From assembly GCF_900188025.1 (NCBI RefSeq), contig NZ_FZNO01000015.1, positions 62,001 to 126,000 on the forward strand: 64,000 nucleotides of DNA, written 5' to 3'. The stretch's first letter is position 1. Every line of letters starts with the position of its first letter. Below, one piece after another: positions 17,443 to 26,437 of the stretch. Origin of the DNA: Blastococcus mobilis. Lineage in GTDB: Bacteria; Actinomycetota; Actinomycetes; Mycobacteriales; Geodermatophilaceae. The notes under the pieces were generated by a model. The model was given only the letters and a program-made list of their open reading frames with translations. It searched no databases and was not told the origin of the DNA. Made by a program: the position numbers and the translations under genes.

Positions 17443-18582
17443 TCAGTTCTGCGAGATGGACTGGTCAGTCGAGTTGCTGTTCGTCGCGGACGACACCGCG
17501 ACGTTGTTGTTCGACTGCTTGTTGGACTGGTCACCGGAGCTGAGGATCGCCACGTTCGCAGCGGCGTTCACCGGGGCGACCTGGTTGGCCGTCGCCGACG
17601 AGGTGGCCGTCTGCTCGGTCGCGTTGGACTGCTCGGCCTCCTGCTCGCCACTGCTGGAACCACCCGAACCGGCCACCGCCTGCTGCTGGTCGACGGTCTG
17701 GGTGGTCCCGTTCTCGTTGGACGCCTCGGACGCCGCAACGTTGTTGTTCGACTGCTCGTTGGACTGGTCACCGGAGCTGAGGATCGCCACGTTCGCAGCG
17801 GCGTTCACCGGGGCGACCTGGTTGGCCGTCGCCGACGAGGTGGCCGTCTGCTCGGTCGCGTTGGACTGCTCGGCCTCCTGCTGGCCACTGCTGGAACCAC
17901 CGGAACCGGCCACCGCCTGCTGCTGGTCGACGGTCTGGGTGGTCTCGTTCTCGTTGGACGCCTCGGACGCCGCAACGTTGTTGTTCGACTGCTCGTTGGA
18001 CTGGTCACCGGAGCTGAGGATCGCCACGTTCGCAGCGGCGTTCACCGGGGCGACCTGGTTGGCCGTCGCCGACGAGGTGGCCGTCTGCTCGGTCGCGTTG
18101 GACTGCTCGGCCTCCTGCTGGCCACTGGTCCGACCGTGGTGGCCGCCGTCCTGGCTGCCGTAGTGGTCGTGGTGCTTCCCGTAGTCGTCGTGCTTCTTGC
18201 AGTAGTCCCCCTTCTTCTTGTCGTGCTTCTTGGGCGGGGTCACCTTCTGGTGCTGTTCTGCCGACTGCTGGGTGGCGTTGTAGTTGCCTGCCCAGGAGAA
18301 GGCGAGGTTGTTGTTCGACTGCTCGTTGGACTGGTCCCCACCGGAGCCCAGGCTCAGGAACGAGAAGTTGGCGCCGAGGTTCGCCGGGAAGAGCTGCCTG
18401 GCCGTCGCGGTCGACGTGGCGTCCTGCGTCGTCCGGTTGTCCTGGGTCGCCGTCTGGTTCCCGGCGCTCCCGGGCTTGTACGTGCTGTGGTCGCCGCCGG
18501 CGAGGGCGGTGCCGGTGATGCAGGCGCTGATGGCCAGTCCCATGACGGAGGTGGCCAGGGCGCGTGAGCTCGTGCGTGACAT
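17443..18582 (-). CDS. Secreted Q/N-rich repeat protein with three 79-residue repeats
   Basis: A 379-residue exported protein of unknown function. ATG 18582 follows AGGGAGAAC. The first 28 residues are a signal peptide ending ...TGTALA|GG. Residues about 45-105 carry QDNRTTQDAT- and DQSNEQSNNN-like segments, then a Lys/His-rich linker (KKHDKKKGDYCKKHDDYGKH). Three nearly identical 79-residue repeats follow, each with EQSNATEQTATSSATANQ, NAAANVAILSSGDQSN and TVDQQQAVAG. Such Gln/Asn-spaced strand repeats recall functional amyloids (curlin, rodlin), but I cannot assign a family. The composition is far more Asn/Gln-rich than its neighbours. A second repeat protein lies directly upstream. Confidence 0.8.
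   Translation of the reverse strand: MSRTSSRALATSVMGLAISACITGTALAGGDHSTYKPGSAGNQTATQDNRTTQDATSTATARQLFPANLGANFSFLSLGSGGDQSNEQSNNNLAFSWAGNYNATQQSAEQHQKVTPPKKHDKKKGDYCKKHDDYGKHHDHYGSQDGGHHGRTSGQQEAEQSNATEQTATSSATANQVAPVNAAANVAILSSGDQSNEQSNNNVAASEASNENETTQTVDQQQAVAGSGGSSSGQQEAEQSNATEQTATSSATANQVAPVNAAANVAILSSGDQSNEQSNNNVAASEASNENGTTQTVDQQQAVAGSGGSSSGEQEAEQSNATEQTATSSATANQVAPVNAAANVAILSSGDQSNKQSNNNVAVSSATNSNSTDQSISQN
17460..18128. repeat. 237-bp coding tandem repeats, about 2.8 copies
   Basis: Near-identical units shifted by 237 bp, for example the blocks beginning near 17524, 17761 and 17998, within the Q/N-rich gene. Copies differ at very few bases, more alike than protein selection requires, pointing to recent duplication or gene conversion. 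Confidence 0.85.
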
Positions 18583-18746
18583 GAGTTGTTCTCCCTGTGC
18601 TGCAGCAGGCCGATCGGCCTGGACTGCGTGACGTGATGGACAGCGGGCCGCCTGGGCCGGCTGCGGGTGGACGGTTCGTGTGCTCCCATGTGCCGTGCCG
18701 AGGGCGTGAGCACGCCGTGCAGCGGGCTCGCCTCGGGGCAGCGGGG

Positions 18747-20480
18747 CTAGGCCGGACCGACCAGGACAGGGAAGTACAGGCGCGGCGTCATCGACGACGC
18801 TCGATCGGCGAGCGTGCGCAGGAGAAGCGGAACGACGAGGGCCAGCAGGGCCGCGAGGACGGCCACTCCGAGGCCCGCCGACCCGCTGCTGCCGTTCATG
18901 CTGGATGCGGGGCCGGACGCGCCGGAGACAGAGGGGGAAGCAGCCGGCATCGTCGAGTCCGGCCAGGCAAGCGCGGTGCTCGCGGGACTCGACGCTGACC
19001 CGTACTGAAGAGTCCCGACAGCGATGTCGGCGGGCAGGCTGCGAGCGATGGGTCCGACCCGCTCGGCCAGAGCGGCGACGGAGCCGGCGCCCACGACGTT
19101 CACGGTGGCGGCGACGACGGCCGGGTCCGTGACCAGCACGGGGCCGACGCCCGCAACCGAGCTCGCCAGCGGCTCACCGGCGACCAGCTGAGTGTTCCGC
19201 ACCGGAGCGGCGCCGGCCGCCGGCGTGGCCTCGGAGGCGGCACTCGGCGCACCGGCGGGGGTGGCACTCGGCCCACCGGAAGTGCCGGCACTCGGCCCAC
19301 CGGCGGTCGTGGCACTCGGCGCACCGGCGCCGGCAAGCACACCCGGGTCGGCGGTCGCCGGAAGGGCGGTCTCAGGCACCGTGACCCCGGGGGCCGCCGG
19401 GGCGTCGACGAGGACGCTGGAGAAAGTCGGAAGGGGAACGACCGTCCCGGGAACCGGGGCGACGGCAGTGGCAGGAGTCGGAACGACGGGCGCGACGACG
19501 GCGGGGAACGGGCCTTCGACGACGCCGGTCACCACACCGCTGGCGGTGCCGGTGACCGTGCTCGCGGCGGAGGCGACCTGCTGGGTGGTGTTGACCACCG
19601 ACGCCGTCTGCGACGCCGCCGCACTGGCGGTCTGCGCCACCGTCTGGATGGTGCTGCTGCTCGTGCCGGCGACCGCGCTCACCGAGTCGGCGGTGCCGGT
19701 GACGGTGCTCGCGGCGGAGGCGACCTGCTGGGTGGTGTTGACCACCGACGCCGTCTGCGACGCCGCCGCACCGGCGGTCTGCGCCACCGTCTGGATGGTG
19801 CTGCTGCTCGTGCCGGCGACCGCGCTCACCGAGTCGGCGGTGCCGGTGACGGTGCTCGCGGCGGAGGCGACCTGCTGGGTGGTGTTGACCACCGACGCCG
19901 TCTGCGACGCCGCCGCGCCGGCGGTCTGCGCCACCGTCTGGGTGGTGCTGTTGTCCGTGCCGGCGACCGCGCTCGTCCGTGCGGGGGACCCGTCCGCGGG
20001 GCTGCCCGTCGCGAGGGGCGCCGCCGTCGTCGTCGCCGAGGTGTCGGCGGCGGGAACCGGCCGAGCCTCGGCCACGGCGGTCGCGTCCTGCCGGGTGTCG
20101 TTCTCGACGGCGGCCGCCTGCGAGGCGGGAGCCGACGGGGCGGCCTGCTGCTCGACCGACTGCACGGTGCTGTTGCTGTTGCCCGCGACCGCCGAGGCAC
20201 TCGACGTCGCCGTCGGGGCGCTGCTTCCGCCGCCCGGAGGCGCCGGCGCGTCGAGGACCTGTGTGGCGCGGGGCGCCGGGGGGTCGGGGGCCGCGGCCGC
20301 GATCTGCGCGAACGCGAAGAGGAGGGCGGAGAACCCCACCGTCAGGCCGGCGCACACGGCGATCCGCACCAGCCCGAGCGCCACGGCCCAGCCGAGTGCA
20401 GGGCTACCCCCGTCCAGAGCCAGGGAGTCCACGGGACGGCAGGCTGCTGCCTGTCCCAGACGCCTCTGGCTGAGCGACAT
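18747..20480 (-). CDS. Membrane-anchored T/A/Q-rich repeat protein
   Basis: A 577-residue protein. Residues about 28-63 form a long signal/anchor segment (LGLVRIAVCAGLTVGFSALL). A low-complexity extracellular part follows with three 49-residue repeats (TIQTVAQTAGAAASQTASVV, then NTTQQVASAASTVTG), then a Pro/Ala/Thr stalk with PSATTAGGPSAGTSGGPSA. A C-terminal hydrophobic helix (about 540-560, VAVLAALLALVVPLLL) is followed by positive residues. Q-x-V-x-Q spacing links it to the repeat protein just downstream, suggesting a common surface structure. ATG 20480 is the first reasonable start; no clear ribosome-binding site is seen. The function is unknown. Confidence 0.72.
   Translation of the reverse strand: MSLSQRRLGQAAACRPVDSLALDGGSPALGWAVALGLVRIAVCAGLTVGFSALLFAFAQIAAAAPDPPAPRATQVLDAPAPPGGGSSAPTATSSASAVAGNSNSTVQSVEQQAAPSAPASQAAAVENDTRQDATAVAEARPVPAADTSATTTAAPLATGSPADGSPARTSAVAGTDNSTTQTVAQTAGAAASQTASVVNTTQQVASAASTVTGTADSVSAVAGTSSSTIQTVAQTAGAAASQTASVVNTTQQVASAASTVTGTADSVSAVAGTSSSTIQTVAQTASAAASQTASVVNTTQQVASAASTVTGTASGVVTGVVEGPFPAVVAPVVPTPATAVAPVPGTVVPLPTFSSVLVDAPAAPGVTVPETALPATADPGVLAGAGAPSATTAGGPSAGTSGGPSATPAGAPSAASEATPAAGAAPVRNTQLVAGEPLASSVAGVGPVLVTDPAVVAATVNVVGAGSVAALAERVGPIARSLPADIAVGTLQYGSASSPASTALAWPDSTMPAASPSVSGASGPASSMNGSSGSAGLGVAVLAALLALVVPLLLRTLADRASSMTPRLYFPVLVGPA
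19530..19975. repeat. 147-bp coding tandem repeats, three copies
   Basis: Units of 147 bp, with GAGTCGGCGGTGCCGG recurring at about 19684 and 19831, encode the 49-residue T/A/Q repeats. The two inner copies are almost identical at DNA level. Confidence 0.8.
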
Positions 20481-20599
20481 GGGTCGATGGTGGACAAGAC
20501 ACCAAGGTTCCGATACCGGTGCCGCCCTATTTTCGACGTCCGCTCGGAGAGTTGTCACGGTGTGTGCAAGAACACATTCGGGCGTCGCCCCCCGGGCGG

Positions 20600-21883
20600 T
20601 CAGGCGGGAGGACCGCCCACGAGCGAGGCTCGCAGCAGATGCATGGCCATGGTCACGGAGCGTTCCCGGACGGCGGTTCGTGAGCCGGGCAGTCGCAGGG
20701 CCCGCAGCTGCCTGCCGTCCGGACCGGCCACGCAGAGGTGCACCGTCCCCACCGGCTTGTCGGGCGTGCCACCGCCGGGCCCGGCGACCCCGGTGATCCC
20801 CACCCCGATGTCGGCACCGAACCGCGCCCGGGCGCCGTCGGCCAGCGCGACGGCCACCTCCGGGCTGACGGCGCCCTGCTCGGCCAGGACAGTGGGCGGG
20901 ACGTCGAGCAGCTGCTCCTTCGCCGCGTTGGCGTACGCGACCACGCCCCCGAGCACCCACGCCGACGATCCCGGGCGCTCGGTCAGCCGCGCCGCCAGCA
21001 GGCCTCCGGTGCAGGACTCCGCCGTGGCGACGGTCAGGCCCCGGTCGGCGAAGCCGCCGGCGACCAGGTCGTCCAGCGTCGGCCCGGTGGAGAACAGCGT
21101 GTCGGCGTACTCCTCGGCGAGCAGCGCGGACAGCCGGTCCTGGGCCGCCTGCGCCGAGGGCGGGAAACGCGTGACGATCTCGAGCTCGCCGTCCCGCAGG
21201 CAGGTGGTGATCTCGAGGCCGGCCAGCTCGTCGTCGTGCTCCCGCAGCGTGGCGGCCAGCTGCGCCTCGAGCGTGCCCCACAGCCGCACGGTCTGCTGCC
21301 TGACCTCCGCGGCGCCGGCCAGCGCCGCCTGCGTGAGGGGAGCGGCCACTGCCGATGGCCACATGCCCTGCAGCTCCGAGGGCGGACCGGGCAGCACGAG
21401 CACGGCCGGTCCGTCGCGCCCTTCCGCGGGCGGTACGACGAGCCCGGGCGCCGTGCCGATCGGCTCCAGCACCGTCGCGCCCTCGGGCACGCGGGCCTGC
21501 TTGCGGACGCCGGCCGCGAGCGCCGCGGGGTCGGCCCGCCACCCGCGGCGGGCCGTCAGCCGGTCCACGATCGTGGCGATCCGCTGTTCCAGCGCGGGGT
21601 CGACCGCCGACGGCCGGCCCTGGCAGTCGCCCACGGTCTGGGCGGTGAGATCGTCGGCCGTCGGACCGAGGCCGCCCGACGTGATCACCAGGGAGACGTC
21701 CGTGCCGGCGAGGAAGGCCAGCGCTCCCTGCAGGTCCTCCGGCCGGTCCCCCACGACGACGACGTGGCCGACGTCGACGCCCAAGAGCCGGAGCTGCTCG
21801 GCCAGCCAGGGGCCGTTCCGGTCGGTGACCCGGCCGGTGAGCACCTCCGTCCCGGTCACGATGATGCCGGCGCGGGCGCTCAT
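20600..21883 (-). CDS. cinA: CinA family protein (competence/damage-inducible; NMN deamidase domain)
   Basis: A 427-residue cytosolic protein. The N-terminal MoCF domain (about 1-170; [14 protein letters not shown] and [13 protein letters not shown]) has nucleotide-pyrophosphatase-like function in homologues. The C-terminal CinA/PncC domain (about 265-420; [17 protein letters not shown] and [17 protein letters not shown]) deamidates NMN in NAD recycling. ATG 21883 follows GAGGAGGAG. In many actinobacteria cinA lies near recA/pgsA, so its place between repeat proteins and a membrane protein is a local arrangement. Confidence 0.92.
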   Translation of the reverse strand: MSARAGIIVTGTEVLTGRVTDRNGPWLAEQLRLLGVDVGHVVVVGDRPEDLQGALAFLAGTDVSLVITSGGLGPTADDLTAQTVGDCQGRPSAVDPALEQRIATIVDRLTARRGWRADPAALAAGVRKQARVPEGATVLEPIGTAPGLVVPPAEGRDGPAVLVLPGPPSELQGMWPSAVAAPLTQAALAGAAEVRQQTVRLWGTLEAQLAATLREHDDELAGLEITTCLRDGELEIVTRFPPSAQAAQDRLSALLAEEYADTLFSTGPTLDDLVAGGFADRGLTVATAESCTGGLLAARLTERPGSSAWVLGGVVAYANAAKEQLLDVPPTVLAEQGAVSPEVAVALADGARARFGADIGVGITGVAGPGGGTPDKPVGTVHLCVAGPDGRQLRALRLPGSRTAVRERSVTMAMHLLRASLVGGPPA

Positions 21884-22078
21884 GACTCCTCCTCGCTGGC
21901 GCTCGTCGGCCCCGTTCGCGGCGCTGCTCCGTCCGCGCGCGAGCTGGCACGCTCGCCCACGGACCGACCCTAGGGCGACCATCCCCGGGGCGCCTCGCGG
22001 GCCCGTCGGGTGGGCGCCGATACGGTGCGGGGCGGAGCGGTCCGATCGGCGGACCACCGGAGCGCGCCAGGAGGAGCC

Positions 22079-22840
22079 GTGAGTTCGTCCGACCCCCAGC
22101 CGCCCGTGCAGCCCGGCGGTCCCACGTCGCCGAGCACGCAGGAGATCCCGGTGGTGCAGCCGTCCACCGGGTCCACGGCAGTCCAGCAGTTGCCCCCGCA
22201 CCCGAACGCGACGACCCACCCACCCGTCCAGCCGGTGGACGCGCCCGTGCCGACCGGCCCGGTCGACTTCGTCCCGGGGCTGCCCGGCCTGGGCGCGCCG
22301 CCGCCTCCGCCGCCTCCGCCGGCTGCGCCGCCCGCGGCGGCGCCCGTGCCGGCTCCCACTCCGATCGCGTCCGCGCAGGACTCCGGTGCGTCCACTGCGA
22401 CTGCCACCCGGACGTGGCCGGAGACCCTCGAGTCCGGTTCCGCCAACGATCGCCCGGGAAAGCTGCGGACCCGCCGTCCGTGGGATCGGGCAGCCCTGCT
22501 CGGCCTCGGGCTGGTGGCCCTCTCCGTGCTGCTGCTCCAGGTCGGCCTGACCCTCGACGTCGGCGGGGAGTCCTACTGGTCGGCGGTCCCGCTGTGGTCG
22601 GCGTTCGTCACCGCCTGCGGACTGCTGTCCCTGGTGGCCGTCGCCGCATGCCATCTGGCCGGTGACCGGGTGCGCCCGGGTTCTGCCTGGCGGGTGGCCG
22701 CCGGGGGCCTGGTCGGCCTGGCCGTCTTCTGGCTGCTGGTCGTCCTCCCCGTCGCCGACACCGACCGTGGGTTCGTGCTCACCGCGGCGCTCGCCGTCCT
22801 CGGTGCGGCGCTCTGGGTGGGACCGCACCGCAAGGGCTGA
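22079..22840 (+). CDS. Membrane protein with disordered proline-rich N-terminus
   Basis: A 253-residue protein that I do not recognise by family. Residues 1-130 are Pro/Thr/Ser-rich, including a run of nine prolines, and look disordered. Four hydrophobic helices follow (about 142-162, 172-195, 208-226, 232-248). GTG 22079 has GAGGAG three bases upstream; the longer frame to 22010 is unsupported. It is divergent from cinA and converges with a PASTA kinase gene. Proline-rich cytosolic tails on small membrane proteins are often kinase substrates, but that is only a guess here. Confidence 0.7.
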   Translation: MSSSDPQPPVQPGGPTSPSTQEIPVVQPSTGSTAVQQLPPHPNATTHPPVQPVDAPVPTGPVDFVPGLPGLGAPPPPPPPPAAPPAAAPVPAPTPIASAQDSGASTATATRTWPETLESGSANDRPGKLRTRRPWDRAALLGLGLVALSVLLLQVGLTLDVGGESYWSAVPLWSAFVTACGLLSLVAVAACHLAGDRVRPGSAWRVAAGGLVGLAVFWLLVVLPVADTDRGFVLTAALAVLGAALWVGPHRKG

Positions 22841-22885
22841 CCGGGCGGGCCGGCGCCGCCACTCGCACCTGGTCCACGTCGGGAC

Positions 22886-24367
22886 TCAGCCCTGGCCGCG
22901 CCCGTTCGCCTTGCCGCGCCCGTTGCCGCCCGCGTTGCCCTTCCCCTTCCCGTTGCCGTTCGACGGCTGCTGGTCGTCCGCGACCGCGTCGTTCCCGGCG
23001 GCCGGAACGGTCACCACCTCTCCTGACACCGCCGGCACGGAGCCGCCCGACGGTGCGGCAGGGGTCTCCGGGACCGGGACCGGAACCGGAACCGGGGCCG
23101 GAACCGGGGCCGGGGGCGGCGCCACCGCGAAGGAGACCGTGACCCGGGTCCCCCGCGGCACGGAGCCCGCGGGACTGACCGCCGTGACCAGGCCGGGGGC
23201 CTGCGCTGCCGTCTCCTGCGGTACGCGCTCCACACCGAGCCCCATGGCCCCCAGGGCGGCCTCCACGTCCCCCACGGGCCGGCCGACGAAGTCGTCCGCG
23301 GCCAGCACGACCGACGACGGCCGGGTCTGCGCGGCGGCTGGCGGCGAGGGCATCGGGGAGTCGAGCAGCTGGGTGCCGGCCACCGCGATGCCGGCACCGG
23401 CCAGCAGCGCGGCGACCGGCGCCAGGAGCCGGGTTCCCCGACGACGTGCCGGCACCACGCGCGCAGCCCCGGCGACGGCCGCGGCGAACTGCCGGGTTCC
23501 TCCGTCGCTCGGGGGCGGGGTCAGCATGCGACCGGCCAGCACGTCGGCCACGGCGTCCCGGAAGGCGGCTCCGTCGGGAAAGCGGGCTGCGGGGTCCTTC
23601 AGCAGGGCACGGGCGATCAGCCGCCGGACGTTCTCGGGGACGTCGTCCGGCAGCGGATCCGGGGCGTCGCGGAGCTGACGGAGCGCGATCTGGACCGAGT
23701 TGTCGCCGTCGAACGCCCGTCGGCCGGCGAGGCATTCGTAGCCGATCATCCCCAGCGCGTAGACGTCACTGGCGGGGCCCGCCTTGGTGCCGGCGGCCTG
23801 CTCGGGGGAGAGATAGTGGGCCGTACCGACGACCTGCCCGGTCTGGGTGAGCGGCACGCTGGAGGCCGACCAGGCGATGCCGAAGTCGGTGATCTTCACG
23901 ACGCCGTCGGTGCCGACGAGGATGTTGGCCGGCTTCACGTCCCGGTGCACGACCCCTGCCGCGTGCGCGGCCGCCAGCGCCGTGGCGGTCTGCTGCAGGA
24001 CGTCCAGCGTCCGGTCGACACCGAGCCGCCGCTCGCGGGCCAGCAGGTCGGACAGGGACTCGCCTTCCACGAGCTCCATCACCAGGTAGGCCAGGTGCTC
24101 GGGACCGGCCTCGCCGGCGGCCACCTCGCCGTAGTCGTGGAGCGCGGCGATGTTGCGGTGGGCCAGGACGGCGGTGTGCCGCGCCTCCGCCCGGAACCGG
24201 GCGAGGAAGGTGGTATCGCCGGTGAACTCACTGCGCAGCACCTTCACCGCGACGGGCCGGTCCAGCAGCGTGTCGCGGGCCCGCCAGACCTGACCCATCC
24301 CGCCGGTGGCCAGCAGGGAGACGAGCTCGTAGCGGTCACCGACGGCGCCGCGCCCCGATCCCCCCAT
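22886..24367 (-). CDS. Ser/Thr protein kinase with one PASTA domain (tandem copy A)
   Basis: A membrane-spanning kinase of about 493 residues. The kinase domain is about 10-270, with GTGGMGQVW-like loop ATGGMGQVWRA, AVKVL, catalytic HRDVKPANILVG and KITDFGIAWSAS, then the APE-like SPEQ segment. A transmembrane helix lies near 320-345. One extracellular PASTA repeat (about 360-425) precedes a Pro/Val linker and a Gly/Asn/Lys-rich tail (NGNGKGKGNAGGNGRGKANG). ATG 24367 has GGAAGGG at ideal spacing. GTG 24454 overlaps the stop of the upstream kinase by four bases and is a real alternative. With the next gene it forms a tandem duplicate sharing the unusual DFGIAWSA motif. Confidence 0.87.
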   Translation of the reverse strand: MGGSGRGAVGDRYELVSLLATGGMGQVWRARDTLLDRPVAVKVLRSEFTGDTTFLARFRAEARHTAVLAHRNIAALHDYGEVAAGEAGPEHLAYLVMELVEGESLSDLLARERRLGVDRTLDVLQQTATALAAAHAAGVVHRDVKPANILVGTDGVVKITDFGIAWSASSVPLTQTGQVVGTAHYLSPEQAAGTKAGPASDVYALGMIGYECLAGRRAFDGDNSVQIALRQLRDAPDPLPDDVPENVRRLIARALLKDPAARFPDGAAFRDAVADVLAGRMLTPPPSDGGTRQFAAAVAGAARVVPARRRGTRLLAPVAALLAGAGIAVAGTQLLDSPMPSPPAAAQTRPSSVVLAADDFVGRPVGDVEAALGAMGLGVERVPQETAAQAPGLVTAVSPAGSVPRGTRVTVSFAVAPPPAPVPAPVPVPVPVPETPAAPSGGSVPAVSGEVVTVPAAGNDAVADDQQPSNGNGKGKGNAGGNGRGKANGRGQG

Positions 24368-24450
24368 CCCGTGCCCTTCCGCCGCCTCCGGTGCCGGACC
24401 TCCCAGCGTGGCACCCGGGAGCGGGCGGCACACGTCCGAGGACGGGGTCG

Positions 24451-26049
24451 TCACTCGACCGAGGCCGTCGTCGGGCTCGTCGCCGTCGGCTGGGTGGTCG
24501 GGGGCGTGCTGCTCGGAGCGCTGGTCGACGGCGACGTCGTCGCTTCCGACGTCGTCGTCTCGGGAGCGGTCGTCGTGGCCGCCGGCAGCGTGGTGACCGG
24601 GGCCGGGGTGCTCGTCGACGTCGGGGACGACGGAGCCGGGGCGCTGCTGACCGGCTGGTCCTCCTGCACGACCGTGCTACCGCCGCCGCCGCCACCGCCC
24701 GCCGCGCCGGTGACGGCCGGTCGGCTGCGCGCCGCGCCGGTGGAGGGGACACCGGTCGCATAGGTGACGACCACGGTCTCGCCCGGCGTGAGCGGCCTGC
24801 CGTCGGGCTCGACGCCGGTGACGTGGTCGGGGACGACGTCGTCGCGGACCTCGCTGCGCGGTTCGACGTGCAGCCCGAGCCGGGTCAGCCGCGCGACGAC
24901 CTCGTCGACCGGCCGGCCGACGTACTGCTCGGCGTCCAGGACGATGCTGCCGCTGTCGCGTTGCTCGGCCGCCACGGCCGGGGAGCCGCCCGAAGCGTCG
25001 GAGAGAGCCTGCAGGAGGGCGATCGCGATGCCCGCGCCGGCCAGGAGTCCGAGCAGCGGGAGGAGGACCATGGCGATCCGCCCCCGCCGGCGGGTGACCG
25101 GGGGGCTGGCGACCGCCCCGGTCAGCAGGGTCTCCGGCCCGGCGGCCCGGGGCGTGGGGACGACACTGGCCGCGGCGGCCCCCGTCGTCACGGGCGCCTC
25201 GGGCACCGGACGGCCGGCCTGGACGTCGTCGATGGCGGCGACGACCGCCGCTCCGTCAGGGAAGCGGCGGCCGGCATCCTTGGCCAGGGCGCGGCCGATC
25301 AGCGCGCGCACCTCCGCCGGCAGATGCTCGGGCAGCGGCTCGGGGTCCTCACGGACCTGCTTGAGGGCGATGGTCACGGGGTTGTCGCCCTCGAAGGCCG
25401 GCTGCCCGGCGAGGCACTCGTAACCGATCAGTCCCAGCGCGTAGACGTCGCTGGCCGGGGTGGCCGGGCGCCCCTCGGCCTGCTCGGGCGAGAGGTACTG
25501 GGGCGTGCCGATGACCTGGCCGGTCCGGGTCAGGGCCACGCTGCGGGCCGACCAGGCGATTCCGAAGTCGGTGATCTTCACACTGCCGTCGGGACGGACC
25601 AGGATGTTCCCGGGCTTGACGTCGCGGTGGACCATCCCGGCGCGGTGCGCCTCGCCGAGGCCGAAGGCGGTCTGCCGGACCAGCGACAGCGTCGTCTCGG
25701 TGCCGAGCGCGCCCTCCCGGGCCAGCAGGCGGGAGAGGGGCTCCCCCTCGACCAGCTCCATCACGAGGTAGGCCAACGTCTCCCCCGTGCCGTCCGCCGC
25801 GACGTCCTCGCCGTAGTCGAAGACCGCGGCGATGTTGGGGTGGCTGAGGGACGCCGCGTGCTGGGCCTCGGCCCGGAAGCGGGCGACGAACGTCGGGTCG
25901 CCGGTGTACTCGCTCCGGAGAACCTTGACGGCCACCGGCCGGTGCAGGGCGATGTCCAGGCCTTGCCAGACCTGCCCCATGCCGCCGGCGGCGATGAGCT
26001 GGTGGAGTTCGTAGCGGTCGCCCAGGCACCGTCGTCCTGGTTCGACCAC
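24451..26049 (-). CDS. Ser/Thr protein kinase with one PASTA domain (tandem copy B)
   Basis: A kinase of about 532 residues, co-directional and probably co-transcribed with copy A. The kinase domain (about 10-275) has AAGGMGQVWQG, AVKVL, HRDVKPGNILVRPDG and DFGIAWSAR. A membrane helix (about 345-370) is followed by one PASTA repeat (about 385-450) and a Thr/Ser-rich C-terminal tail. GTG 26049 follows GAGGAG with an eight-base gap; GTG 26058 is also possible but nearly touches that site. The extracellular PASTA probably binds peptidoglycan fragments. Both copies are distinct from the conserved pknA/pknB pair at 54-58 kb. Confidence 0.87.
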   Translation of the reverse strand: MVEPGRRCLGDRYELHQLIAAGGMGQVWQGLDIALHRPVAVKVLRSEYTGDPTFVARFRAEAQHAASLSHPNIAAVFDYGEDVAADGTGETLAYLVMELVEGEPLSRLLAREGALGTETTLSLVRQTAFGLGEAHRAGMVHRDVKPGNILVRPDGSVKITDFGIAWSARSVALTRTGQVIGTPQYLSPEQAEGRPATPASDVYALGLIGYECLAGQPAFEGDNPVTIALKQVREDPEPLPEHLPAEVRALIGRALAKDAGRRFPDGAAVVAAIDDVQAGRPVPEAPVTTGAAAASVVPTPRAAGPETLLTGAVASPPVTRRRGRIAMVLLPLLGLLAGAGIAIALLQALSDASGGSPAVAAEQRDSGSIVLDAEQYVGRPVDEVVARLTRLGLHVEPRSEVRDDVVPDHVTGVEPDGRPLTPGETVVVTYATGVPSTGAARSRPAVTGAAGGGGGGGSTVVQEDQPVSSAPAPSSPTSTSTPAPVTTLPAATTTAPETTTSEATTSPSTSAPSSTPPTTQPTATSPTTASVE

Positions 26050-26437
26050 GGAGGTCACTCCTCGCCTGTCCGGCCCTGCTGCGTGAAGGCCGCCATGTTG
26101 CCGCCCGTCGGGGTCACGCTGATCGTTCCCCCGGCCCTCCGTGTCCATTTCGGGCGCGGGCTACACATGGTCGCCGCACGTGGCGGGCGCACCGGCCAGT
26201 CCCCGCGTGCGGCACTGGTCGCATGCGGGACCGGTCAGCGCGTCCGCCGCGCTGTGTTCCCACCCCGCCACAGCGGTGTCGGCGGCGGGAACCCCTCTTG
26301 TCGAACGGAAAAGGCCAGCCTTACCTTAACCACGGTTCCACGTGGAACGGTGGGCGACTCCTGCCACATGCGCACCGCTGCTCGGCGTCATGACAGGGTG
26401 ACGGCGAGGAACGACCGACAGAAGAGGCGGGACGACG
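26050..26437. other. 388-base divergent intergenic region with a parS site
   Basis: It holds promoters for the leftward kinase operon and the rightward crotonase gene, plus a perfect parS palindrome at 26335. A DtxR/IdeR-like sequence lies at 26310-26328; read on the minus strand it matches about 13 of 19 bases of the iron box, which is weak. No gene is seen. Confidence 0.45.
26335..26348. other. parS site (ParB-binding palindrome)
   Basis: GTTCCACGTGGAAC is a perfect 14-bp palindrome. It differs at one base from the actinobacterial parS GTTTCACGTGGAAC. It is intergenic, as usual for parS. Confidence 0.8.

Noticed and set aside
17443-20480. Regular repeats that might suggest a CRISPR array
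   Set aside because: Units of 237 and 147 bp are contiguous, in frame and without spacers; they encode protein repeats.
26310-26328. DtxR/IdeR iron-box-like sequence
   Set aside because: Only about 13 of 19 positions agree, and neither flanking gene is an iron gene; too weak to call.
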